Positions 1-6,543 of a stretch of DNA of 11,589 nucleotides are shown here, in pieces (position 1 is the first letter of the stretch; each line of letters starts with the position of its first letter). Origin of the DNA: Atribacterota bacterium (GTDB lineage: Bacteria; Atribacterota; Phoenicimicrobiia; Phoenicimicrobiales; Stramentimicrobiaceae); contig JAQVGY010000020.1 in NCBI GenBank assembly GCA_028696495.1, positions 1-11,589 of the forward strand, given 5' to 3'. The translations under genes were made by a program, and so were the position numbers. The notes beneath the pieces were generated by a model, which saw only the letters and a program-made list of their open reading frames with translations, made no database searches and was not told the DNA's origin.

Positions 1-1298
1 TAACGGATAACAACTACATCTCCTTTTTGAATTTTACCATCCATTATAGCCTGGTATGCCTCTTCCTCTGAATTGAACACCCGGGCTTTACCTTCAAAGG
101 TGAACATTTTTTTGCTCACTGCAGAGGCTTTGACCACTGCACCTTCAGGGGCTAAATTACCATAGAGTATGGCGATTCCGCTTTCAGCACTATAAGGATT
201 GCCATATTTTCTTATTACCTCACTATTTTTGTTTTGAGCTTTAGCTACTTGCTGTCCCATAGTCTCACCGCTAACCGTTAAGGATTCGGTGTGAATTAGA
301 TTTGCTTCTGCCAGTTCTTTTAAAACAGCCTGTATTCCTCCGGCAGAATACAAATCTGATACATGCAGTTCACTGGAAGGAGATATTTTGGTTAGTATCG
401 GAACAACGCGGCTTAAGCGGTCAAAGGTTTTCAACTCCAGGTTTATCCCTGCTTCATGAGCTATAGCCAGTAAATGTAATACAGTATTGCTGGAACCGGC
501 CATGGCTAAATCTAAGGTGATAGCATTATGAAAGGCATCTGCGGTCATTATATCTCTTGGCTTTATCTGTTTTCTGACCAATTCTAAAATTATCTTTCCT
601 GTTCTGTTGGCCAATTGTTTCCTGGCACCGTAAGCAGCTGGTATCGTTCCATTCCCCGGTAAGGCAATGCCCAGCGCTTCGGTGAGACAATTCATAGAGT
701 TTGCGGTAAAAAGACCGGCGCAGCTGCCGGCTGAGGGACAGGCGCCCTCTTCTATTTCCAATAAATCTTCTTCTGAAATCTCTTTTTGATTGTATCTTCC
801 TACAGCTTCAAAGACAGTATTCAAATCAGATTCTTTCCCTTCGCAATATCCGGTAAGCATCGGCCCTCCGCTTACATATATGGTTGGAATATTGAGACGT
901 GCCGCTGCCATAAGCATGCCGGGGACAATCTTATCACAGTTCCCAACCATAACCAGGCCATCAAAGTGGTGTGCCATAGTTACCGCCTCGATAGAATCAG
1001 CAATTAATTCACGACTGGCCAATGGATATTTCATTCCCTGATGATTCATGGCAATCCCATCACAGATACCTATGGCAGGAAATTCCATTGCTATCCCGCC
1101 TGCGGCAGCTACTCCGATTTTGACGGCTTGAACAATCTCGTTTAATTGAATATGTCCCGGAATAATTTCATTAAAAGAATTTACCACACCGATAATGGGT
1201 TTTTCTAAATCTTCTTTGGTATATCCCATGGCGTAAAATAAAGAACGGTGGGGAGCACGACTTGCTCCTCTGGTTACCATATTACTTGTTTTTTCCAT
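1..1298 (-). CDS. ilvD: Dihydroxy-acid dehydratase, 3' end cut by window edge
   Basis: Dehydrates 2,3-dihydroxyisovalerate and 2,3-dihydroxy-3-methylvalerate to the 2-keto acids, the shared third step of valine/leucine and isoleucine synthesis; a cytoplasmic Fe-S enzyme. The window holds 432 codons plus two bases; the family is usually about 555 residues, so roughly the last 120 are missing. Visible signatures are PIIGVVNSFNEIIPGH (34-49), GICDGIAMNHQGM (77-89), GNCDKIVPGM (119-128) and ACPSAGSCAG (186-195). Cys121 and Cys193 are the expected cluster ligands. The PGH at 47-49, instead of PCN, resembles the E. coli enzyme with an oxygen-labile [4Fe-4S] cluster rather than the [2Fe-2S] group. 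The ATG at 1298 is chosen because AGGAAGG lies 8 nt upstream; Met7 has no such site. It is the last visible gene of the operon, 135 bp after the DUF456 gene. Identity is very secure. Confidence 0.97.
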   Translation of the reverse strand, partial: MEKTSNMVTRGASRAPHRSLFYAMGYTKEDLEKPIIGVVNSFNEIIPGHIQLNEIVQAVKIGVAAAGGIAMEFPAIGICDGIAMNHQGMKYPLASRELIADSIEAVTMAHHFDGLVMVGNCDKIVPGMLMAAARLNIPTIYVSGGPMLTGYCEGKESDLNTVFEAVGRYNQKEISEEDLLEIEEGACPSAGSCAGLFTANSMNCLTEALGIALPGNGTIPAAYGARKQLANRTGKIILELVRKQIKPRDIMTADAFHNAITLDLAMAGSSNTVLHLLAIAHEAGINLELKTFDRLSRVVPILTKISPSSELHVSDLYSAGGIQAVLKELAEANLIHTESLTVSGETMGQQVAKAQNKNSEVIRKYGNPYSAESGIAILYGNLAPEGAVVKASAVSKKMFTFEGKARVFNSEEEAYQAIMDGKIQKGDVVVIR

Positions 1299-1433
1299 AT
1301 TTTGAACCTTCCTATCTTTTGTTTTTAGTTTTTTAAATTTTCATAAATGAATAATCTGATAATCTAAATATAACAAAAAGATGGTTATTATGATATTAAA
1401 ATATTTAACAATTCTTATATTGTATTATCAAAT
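1299..1433. other. AT-rich gap between DUF456 gene and ilvD
   Basis: This very AT-rich spacer contains the ilvD ribosome binding site (AGGAAGG, 1307-1313). On the minus strand there are loose promoter-like pairs, for example TTGATA with 17 bp to TTAAAT, but none matches consensus well. A five-pair hairpin (ACAAT/ATTGT) has no GC-rich stem or proper U tract, so it is not a convincing terminator. Readthrough from the upstream genes is the simplest view. Confidence 0.4.
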
Positions 1434-1907
1434 TTAAAATGAATGCCAGAGATAATAAACAGTCATCACTACTGCCAGCATTAATTTAACCACCATAGAG
1501 GTAAGGATTCCCAAAAAGGTTACAAATCCAGCTTTAAAGGCTTGTGATTGGCTTTTCCCTGCTATTAATTCTCCCACAAAAGCACCAATTAAAAGGCCAA
1601 AAAAGATACCAAATGGTGGAAAAAATATCATACCTGTTATCATTCCTATGACAGCAAAGATAATACCGGTACGTGATGCTCCAAGTTTCTTTGCTCCCGC
1701 TAAGGGGAGAATATAGTCGAGCAGAGCTACCAGAAGGGTTAACAAACCAAACATTATTAAGGCACTAAGCCCGATTGCCTCTTCCCCCCTGCTAATATAG
1801 AGTAAGAACAGGGCAAGATAATTCAATATAATTCCCGGCAAAGCAGGAACTACAATTCCAATTATACCTAAAATATTTAAGATGATGCCAGTTATTATTA
1901 ATATCAT
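1434..1907 (-). CDS. DUF456-family integral membrane protein
   Basis: A 157-residue, strongly hydrophobic protein whose biochemical role is unknown. It fits the DUF456 family (PF04306) by pattern: an N-terminal helix ending in a VVPALPG turn (19-25), a charged patch with GAKKLGASRTG (about 71-81), a glycine-rich pair of helices with FPPFGIFFGLLIGAFVGE (about 96-113), then an AxKAG segment and a final helix. I see about four to five membrane segments (roughly 3-22, 27-38, 45-70, 82-115, 126-155) and no cleavable signal peptide or catalytic motif. It lies between leuB (57 bp upstream) and ilvD (135 bp downstream) on the same strand, so it is probably co-transcribed. The Shine-Dalgarno match is weak, only CAGAG about 13 nt before the ATG, suggesting low expression. 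A transport or membrane-organising role linked to branched-chain amino acids is possible but purely inferred from position. Confidence 0.85.
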   Translation of the reverse strand: MILIITGIILNILGIIGIVVPALPGIILNYLALFLLYISRGEEAIGLSALIMFGLLTLLVALLDYILPLAGAKKLGASRTGIIFAVIGMITGMIFFPPFGIFFGLLIGAFVGELIAGKSQSQAFKAGFVTFLGILTSMVVKLMLAVVMTVYYLWHSF

Positions 1908-1950
1908 TTATTACATTTAACTCTGCCTGTTCTATAAAATTCATTGAAAA

Positions 1951-1966
1951 AATATTAGCTAATATT
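1951..1966. repeat. 16-bp perfect palindrome over the leuB stop codon
   Basis: AATATTAGCTAATATT is its own reverse complement and overlaps the leuB TAA (1965-1967). On the minus strand it is followed by a T run, so it could form a weak AT-only hairpin at the end of leuB. It has no GC core, and a chance origin in such AT-rich DNA is quite possible. No function is assigned. Confidence 0.4.
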
Positions 1967-3101
1967 AGTTTCTATTCATATTCTGTAAAATATGAGCGAT
2001 TGAATTTCCCATCTCCTTAGTTGAATTATTTCCACCCAGATCTTTTGTTCTAACCTTGCCTTCTTTTAAAACTGAAGACACAGCTGCTTCTATGGCAGAA
2101 GAAGCTTCCTTTTCACCTAAAAAATCAAGCATCATAGCACCTGCTAAAATTGTCCCGACAGGATTTGAAATACCTTTATTTTTTAAATCAGGCGCAGAAC
2201 CGTGTATGGGTTCAAACATTGATACCCCTTCCGGGTTTATATTAGCACTTGCTGCCATTCCTATTCCCCCCTGTAGAATAGCACCTAAATCAGTTAAAAT
2301 ATCTCCAAACATATTTGGAGAAACAATGACTTTAAATTTTTCGGGGTTACTGACCATTAACATAGCCATTGCATCTACATAATAACAGTCTGCTGAAATT
2401 GCCGGATATTCACTTGCAATTTCCTTAAAAACTTCTCTCCATAAACCATACATTTCTGATAAAACATTCGCTTTATCAACCGTTGAGACTCTGGCTAAAC
2501 CTTTTGTATCAGCAAGAGAAAAGGCATATCGTATTACCCTGTCAGAACCTTTTCGAGATAAAAGCCCCAGCTGGTAACCGAACTCCTCTTCTTTCTCCAG
2601 CTGAAAGTTAATTTCTATATTTGCCTGGAAAAGATTTCTTTTTAGAATATGATTTAGTTGATGATTTCTTCCTTTAAAAGTTGCACCGGTAGCTATATAA
2701 AAATCTTCGGTATTTTCTCTGATAAAATAAAAATCAATATCTTTATAGGTTTTATTTCTTAAAGGGCCTTCTACACCGGGTAATAATTTAACAGGCCTTA
2801 AATTTATATATTGATCAAGGGAAAATCTTAATTTCAATAATATCTCTCTTTCTAAAATACCCGGCTTTACCCGCGGATCCCCCACTGCTCCAAAATATAT
2901 ACCATCCATTTCTTTAATTTCAGACAGAGCAGAATCGGGCAATAAAATATTCTTTTGTAAATAAGTTTCTCCACCAAAAGGATACTCGTGCCAGTTGATT
3001 CGTATTCCATATTCCTGACAGGCAGTCATTATCACCTTTTTGCCTTCAGAGACTACTTCAGGCCCTACGCCATCTCCAGGAATTAAAGCAATATCATACA
3101 T
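1965..3101 (-). CDS. leuB: 3-isopropylmalate dehydrogenase-like beta-decarboxylating dehydrogenase, divergent
   Basis: Member of the isocitrate/isopropylmalate dehydrogenase family: NAD-dependent oxidation and decarboxylation of 3-isopropylmalate to 2-ketoisocaproate. With CimA in the operon it probably also converts 3-methylmalate to 2-ketobutyrate. Numbering from the chosen start (378 aa): IPGDGVGPEV at 7-16, substrate-binding arginines around Arg92, Arg102 and Arg128, STVDKANVL at 206-214 with catalytic Lys210, YVDAMAM at 241-247, metal-binding SPNMFGDILTD at 261-271, and the NAD-binding EPIHGSAPDL at 297-306. The oddity is RENTEDFY at 128-135, where classical LeuB has RELTGG; RENTE resembles the isocitrate, tartrate or homoisocitrate branches. 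The start is set at the ATG at 3101, which gives the standard MYDIALIPGDG opening, although AGGAG is 14 nt away. An in-frame TTG at 3125 would overlap leuD and has a poor site. Family is certain; substrate is inferred from the operon. Confidence 0.88.
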   Translation of the reverse strand: MYDIALIPGDGVGPEVVSEGKKVIMTACQEYGIRINWHEYPFGGETYLQKNILLPDSALSEIKEMDGIYFGAVGDPRVKPGILEREILLKLRFSLDQYINLRPVKLLPGVEGPLRNKTYKDIDFYFIRENTEDFYIATGATFKGRNHQLNHILKRNLFQANIEINFQLEKEEEFGYQLGLLSRKGSDRVIRYAFSLADTKGLARVSTVDKANVLSEMYGLWREVFKEIASEYPAISADCYYVDAMAMLMVSNPEKFKVIVSPNMFGDILTDLGAILQGGIGMAASANINPEGVSMFEPIHGSAPDLKNKGISNPVGTILAGAMMLDFLGEKEASSAIEAAVSSVLKEGKVRTKDLGGNNSTKEMGNSIAHILQNMNRN

Positions 3102-3111
3102 AATTACTATA

Positions 3112-3609
3112 CTATCTCCTCTCAATTTCTTTTTTTGTATATTCTACTAATCCACCAGAAGCAATAATGCTCTGTATAAAAACAGGCATGGGATTGGTTT
3201 TAAAAACTCTATTTTGTGTAATATTTTTTATAATACCTTCCTCAGGAAATACCTCCAATTCATCTCCTTGTAAAACGCCCAGACTGGCTTCTGATGATTC
3301 AAAAATAGGCAGGCCTATATTGATTGCATTTCGAAAAAATATTCTGGCAAAAGAGCTGGCAATGACACAAGATATGCCTGCTTCCTTGATAGCTATCGGT
3401 GCATGTTCTCTGGAACTTCCACAACCAAAATTATCTCCTGCAATAATTATATCACCTGGTGATATTTTTTTAACAAAATCTCGAACATAGTCTTCCATAC
3501 AATGTAGGGCTAACTCATTCGGGTCTGATGTGTTTAAATAACGTGCCGGAATAATGATATCTGTATCAATATGGTTCCCAAATTTCCACACTTTTCCTAT
3601 TATTCTCAT
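3112..3609 (-). CDS. leuD: 3-isopropylmalate/citramalate dehydratase, small subunit
   Basis: Small (swivel-domain) subunit of the aconitase-family isomerase. With LeuC it converts 2-isopropylmalate to 3-isopropylmalate, and probably citramalate to 3-methylmalate through citraconate. At 165 residues it is the short archaeal-type form rather than the roughly 200-residue enterobacterial LeuD. Visible are GNHIDTDIIIPARYL (11-25) and the conserved GDNFGCGSSREHAP (58-71). The substrate-recognition loop after PAR reads YLNT (24-27), a position known to distinguish isopropylmalate from homoaconitate isomerases in methanogens. The ATG follows the leuC stop by only 2 nt, and its GAGGAGG site (3620-3626) lies inside the end of leuC, so translation is probably coupled and the two subunits are made together. 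The leuB start follows 10 nt after this stop. Confidence 0.95.
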   Translation of the reverse strand: MRIIGKVWKFGNHIDTDIIIPARYLNTSDPNELALHCMEDYVRDFVKKISPGDIIIAGDNFGCGSSREHAPIAIKEAGISCVIASSFARIFFRNAINIGLPIFESSEASLGVLQGDELEVFPEEGIIKNITQNRVFKTNPMPVFIQSIIASGGLVEYTKKEIERR

Positions 3610-3611
3610 AG

Positions 3612-4874
3612 CTAAATAACCTCCTCAGGACTGGATATTTTTCCGGTAATGGCAGAAGCGGCAGCTATTGCCGGACCGGCTAAATATATTTCACTTTCTG
3701 GATGACCCATACGACCAACGAAATTACGGTTAGTTGTAGAAACCGCCCTCTCCCCTTTTGCCAGTACCCCCATATGCCCGCCAAGGCATGGACCACATGT
3801 TGGCGGACTGACAACAGCCCCGGATTCAATAAATATTTTTAACAAACCCTCTTCTAAAGCCTCTAAATATATCTGTTGTGTTGCGGGAATAATTATTAAT
3901 CTTACCCTTTTATTAACTTTATTATTTTTTAATATTTCTGCTGCAATTCTCAAATCCTCTATCCTTCCATTGGTACAGGAACCAATGACCGATTGGTCAA
4001 TCAGTATGTCTTTTACTTCACTTATTCCTTTGCTATTTTCTGGTAAATGGGGAAAGGCAACTTGTGGTTCTATATCTGTAACATCAATTTCTATTACCTT
4101 TTCATACTCAGCATCCGGGTCACTTTTTAGAATAGTATATTTTTTTTCTGTTTTTTCATGAAGATATTTTTCCGTTATCTCATCTGCCTCAATTATGCCA
4201 CTCTTTGCTCCAGCTTCAATTGCCATATTACACATGGTAAAACGATTATCCATAGAAAGATTTTTAATCACTTCACCGGCAAATTCCATAACTCGATAAT
4301 TTGCTCCATCAACCCCTATTTTTGAAATTGTATAAAGAATAAGGTCTTTCCCTCCTACCCATCTGTTCAGTTTGCCTCCGTAAATAAACTTCATTGACTC
4401 GGGAACTTTTAACCATACTTCACCGGTAGCCATTGTCACACCCAAATCTGTACTGCCTACCCCTATCGCCAGAGCTCCTAATGCCCCCGATGTTGGTGTA
4501 TGGGAATCTGCACCAATGATTAGCTGGCCGGGTAAAACCAGACCCTTTTCAGGAAGCAGGGCATGTTCGATTCCAACCTGCCCCAGTTCATAATAATAGT
4601 TAAGATTCTGTGCTATAGAAAATTCTTTAAGTATTTTGGTCTGTTCTGCGGATTTTATATCTTTATTAGGGGTAAAATGGTCGGCAATTAAAGTTATTTT
4701 ATTTCGGTCAAAAACCTCTTTTGAGCCAATCTCATTGAAAACACTGATTGCCAGAGGGCCGGTAATATCATTTGCAAAAGCAAAGTCTACCTTTGCTTTA
4801 ATCAGTTCTCCTCTCCTCAACTCCTTTTTATCACAATGTGATTGAATTATTTTTTCAGTAATTGATTTTTCCAA
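3612..4874 (-). CDS. leuC: 3-isopropylmalate/citramalate dehydratase, large subunit (TTG start)
   Basis: Large, [4Fe-4S]-bearing subunit of the isomerase shared by the leucine and citramalate routes. At 420 residues it is the archaeal-type form, shorter than the roughly 465-residue E. coli LeuC. Signatures are GADSHTPTSGALGALAIGVG (121-140), the first cluster ligand Cys300 in GSCTNGR, ligands Cys360 and Cys363 in PPTCGPCLGGHMG, and the C-terminal STTNRNFVGRMG substrate-binding segment. All three cluster cysteines are present, so it should be active. Translation starts at a TTG (4874) with a near-perfect AAGGAGG 5 nt upstream, which decides the start. A 95-bp gap separates it from cimA, the largest gap in the biosynthetic core, and it is tightly followed by leuD. 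Related forms act on homocitrate in other pathways, but here context strongly favours isopropylmalate and citramalate. Confidence 0.95.
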   Translation of the reverse strand: MEKSITEKIIQSHCDKKELRRGELIKAKVDFAFANDITGPLAISVFNEIGSKEVFDRNKITLIADHFTPNKDIKSAEQTKILKEFSIAQNLNYYYELGQVGIEHALLPEKGLVLPGQLIIGADSHTPTSGALGALAIGVGSTDLGVTMATGEVWLKVPESMKFIYGGKLNRWVGGKDLILYTISKIGVDGANYRVMEFAGEVIKNLSMDNRFTMCNMAIEAGAKSGIIEADEITEKYLHEKTEKKYTILKSDPDAEYEKVIEIDVTDIEPQVAFPHLPENSKGISEVKDILIDQSVIGSCTNGRIEDLRIAAEILKNNKVNKRVRLIIIPATQQIYLEALEEGLLKIFIESGAVVSPPTCGPCLGGHMGVLAKGERAVSTTNRNFVGRMGHPESEIYLAGPAIAAASAITGKISSPEEVI

Positions 4875-4969
4875 AGCTGCCTCCTTCTTAAATATATTAA
4901 TTATTTTCTCATTAATCCTCGTTGTTTTGCGCTATTGTTATAAATTATAAAAAGTGTTCTATTAGAAAT
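4875..4969 (-). other. cimA-leuC spacer with an isolated -10-like element
   Basis: The minus strand contains a perfect TATAAT (4944-4949), but 17 bp upstream there is no recognisable -35 hexamer. An internal promoter for leuCDB is therefore only a weak possibility. Nearer leuC there is GAGGATTA followed by ATG-AGA-AAA-TAA, a two-residue reading frame after a start codon that I regard as chance. No terminator hairpin is seen, so cimA-to-leuC readthrough is expected. Confidence 0.3.
4880..4886 (-). promoter_or_regulatory. Strong ribosome binding site deciding the TTG start of leuC
   Basis: AAGGAGG on the minus strand, 5 nt before the TTG at 4874. No ATG within reach would keep the conserved N-terminus, so this site fixes the start. 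Confidence 0.85.
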
Positions 4970-6517
4970 CTATTTTTCTTTTTTAAGCAAAGCAATGATA
5001 TTTAACATTTTTTCTGTTGCCTCGATTGCTGCTAAAACCTGATCTGAATTTACCCCTTTTGTAATAATATTTTTTTTATCAACTTCCCAGGTGATAGTAC
5101 ATTGTACCAGGGCATCCGTCTTCCCACCCGGCGGAATAGTTATTATGTAATCTACCAATGGGGGTAAATCAAAATCAATTTTTCTAAACAACTTTTTAAT
5201 TGCATTCATAAAAGCATCATATCCGCCATTTCCTTGTGCACTTCCTTCTAATTCAATAAAATCAGATTTTCCATTTTCCCTGTAACTCATCTTTATTGTA
5301 GCTACAGGCCTGTTAGAGTGGCTTGTCAAAATATTATAAGCCTTGAGTTTAAAGATTTTTTCCTCAGGATCATTTAAAACATCTGAAACAATATAAGGCA
5401 AGTCGTAAGATGTGATAGTTTTCTTTTTATCACTCAATTCAATAACCCTATTTAGAACATTTTTTTTCTGGTCCTTTGATAATTTTAACCCAATCTCTTC
5501 CAAATTAAAATCTAAGTTTGATTTGCCGCTCAATTTTCCTAAGGAGTACTGCCTTTTCCTGTTAAACCTCTCAGGTAATAACCTGCTGATATAAAGATTA
5601 CCCTTCCTATCCCCATCAGCATGAATTCCAGCTGTTTGTGTAAACACATTTTCTCCACTTATCGGTTTGTTGGCAGCTATACGGTAAGCTGAAAATGCCT
5701 CTACCATTTTACTTAAATTAAATAAATTTTCTTCCTTAATATCGGTTTCAATATTTAAAAAATCTTTTATACCCACAACTACCTCATCTAAGGCTGCATT
5801 CCCTGCCCTTTCTCCCATTCCGTTTACAGTACAGTGAACCCCCTTTACTCCCGCTTCAACTGCAGCGATTGTGTTTGCCGTAGCCATTCCATAATCATTG
5901 TGGCCATGGAAATCGAAATGTAATCCAGGGTATTTAAGTATTATCTCTCTTATAAAATTATAAACCTGAGCAGGATAGAGAACTCCCAGGGTATCCGGCA
6001 ACATAAACCTCTTTATATTCTCTTCACGAAGATGGTCCAGTAAAAAGTATATATAATCGGGTGAATCAATCATACCGTTAGACCAATCTTCAAACCAAAT
6101 ATTACAAATAAGGCCTTTTTTATCTGCATACATTATTGTTTCTTTAATTTCTTTGAGATGCTGCTCTTTTGTTTTTTTCAATTGAGTTGTTAAATGTTTT
6201 AATGAACCCTTGCTGAGAATATTTATTACTTTACCTTCTAAGTTAAAAATCCAGTCTGCAGATTCATGGATATCCACAAATCCAAGCACTTCAATTTTCT
6301 CTCCATATTTATTATTATTTGCCCATTCAACAATTTTCCTGACAGCCTCCTTTTCCCCCTCGCTAACCTTTGCACTGGCAACTTCTATTCTATCTACTCC
6401 AACTTCATCCAATAATATTTTTGACAGTGCAAGTTTTTCATCAGAGGAATAACTGACATTTTTCATTTGTTCTCCATCTCTTAACGTTGTATCCATTATT
6501 TCTAATCTGGTTAACAA
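4970..6517 (-). CDS. cimA: (R)-citramalate synthase, Leptospira type
   Basis: Condenses pyruvate with acetyl-CoA to (R)-citramalate, the first step of the threonine-independent isoleucine route. The 515-residue protein matches the length and pattern of the Leptospira interrogans enzyme and its Bacteroidota relatives. The N-terminal TIM barrel carries LEIMDTTLRDGEQ (5-17), with Arg13 and metal ligand Asp14, FEDWSNG (142-148), LPDTLGV (173-179) and HGHND (204-208). These are followed by the GENVFTQTAGIHADGD linker (288-303) and a C-terminal LeuA-type allosteric domain (about 385-515) with PPGGKTDAL. By comparison with what is known of the Leptospira enzyme, Glu143, Thr176, His299, Asp301, Asn307 and Tyr309 fall at its catalytic or CoA-site positions. 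Its pocket Tyr144 is Trp141 here. The start is a TTG preceded by AGAGGGTAGGA; an ATG at residue 8 would lose a conserved strand. It lies 26 bp after leuA. An alternative annotation is a second 2-isopropylmalate synthase. Confidence 0.88.
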   Translation of the reverse strand: MLTRLEIMDTTLRDGEQMKNVSYSSDEKLALSKILLDEVGVDRIEVASAKVSEGEKEAVRKIVEWANNNKYGEKIEVLGFVDIHESADWIFNLEGKVINILSKGSLKHLTTQLKKTKEQHLKEIKETIMYADKKGLICNIWFEDWSNGMIDSPDYIYFLLDHLREENIKRFMLPDTLGVLYPAQVYNFIREIILKYPGLHFDFHGHNDYGMATANTIAAVEAGVKGVHCTVNGMGERAGNAALDEVVVGIKDFLNIETDIKEENLFNLSKMVEAFSAYRIAANKPISGENVFTQTAGIHADGDRKGNLYISRLLPERFNRKRQYSLGKLSGKSNLDFNLEEIGLKLSKDQKKNVLNRVIELSDKKKTITSYDLPYIVSDVLNDPEEKIFKLKAYNILTSHSNRPVATIKMSYRENGKSDFIELEGSAQGNGGYDAFMNAIKKLFRKIDFDLPPLVDYIITIPPGGKTDALVQCTITWEVDKKNIITKGVNSDQVLAAIEATEKMLNIIALLKKEK

Positions 6518-6543
6518 TTTCCTACCCTCTTCTTATATTCATT

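Noticed and set aside
786..1041. Two overlapping plus-strand reading frames of 73 and 83 codons
   Set aside because: They lie antisense within ilvD, match no family I know and have no ribosome binding site; they are shadows of the coding strand.
3102..3125. TTG at 3125 as the leuB start
   Set aside because: It would overlap leuD, has only a weak AAAGAAA upstream and adds eight residues before the conserved start. The ATG at 3101 is preferred despite its long 14-nt spacing.
4944..4949. TATAAT before leuC as an internal promoter
   Set aside because: No -35 box at 16-18 bp spacing. In DNA this AT-rich a lone TATAAT is expected by chance, so it is noted only within the spacer entry.
6521..6541. 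Six-codon reading frame (MNIRRG) between leuA and cimA as a leader peptide
   Set aside because: No Shine-Dalgarno site, no run of regulatory codons and no associated hairpin; most likely chance.
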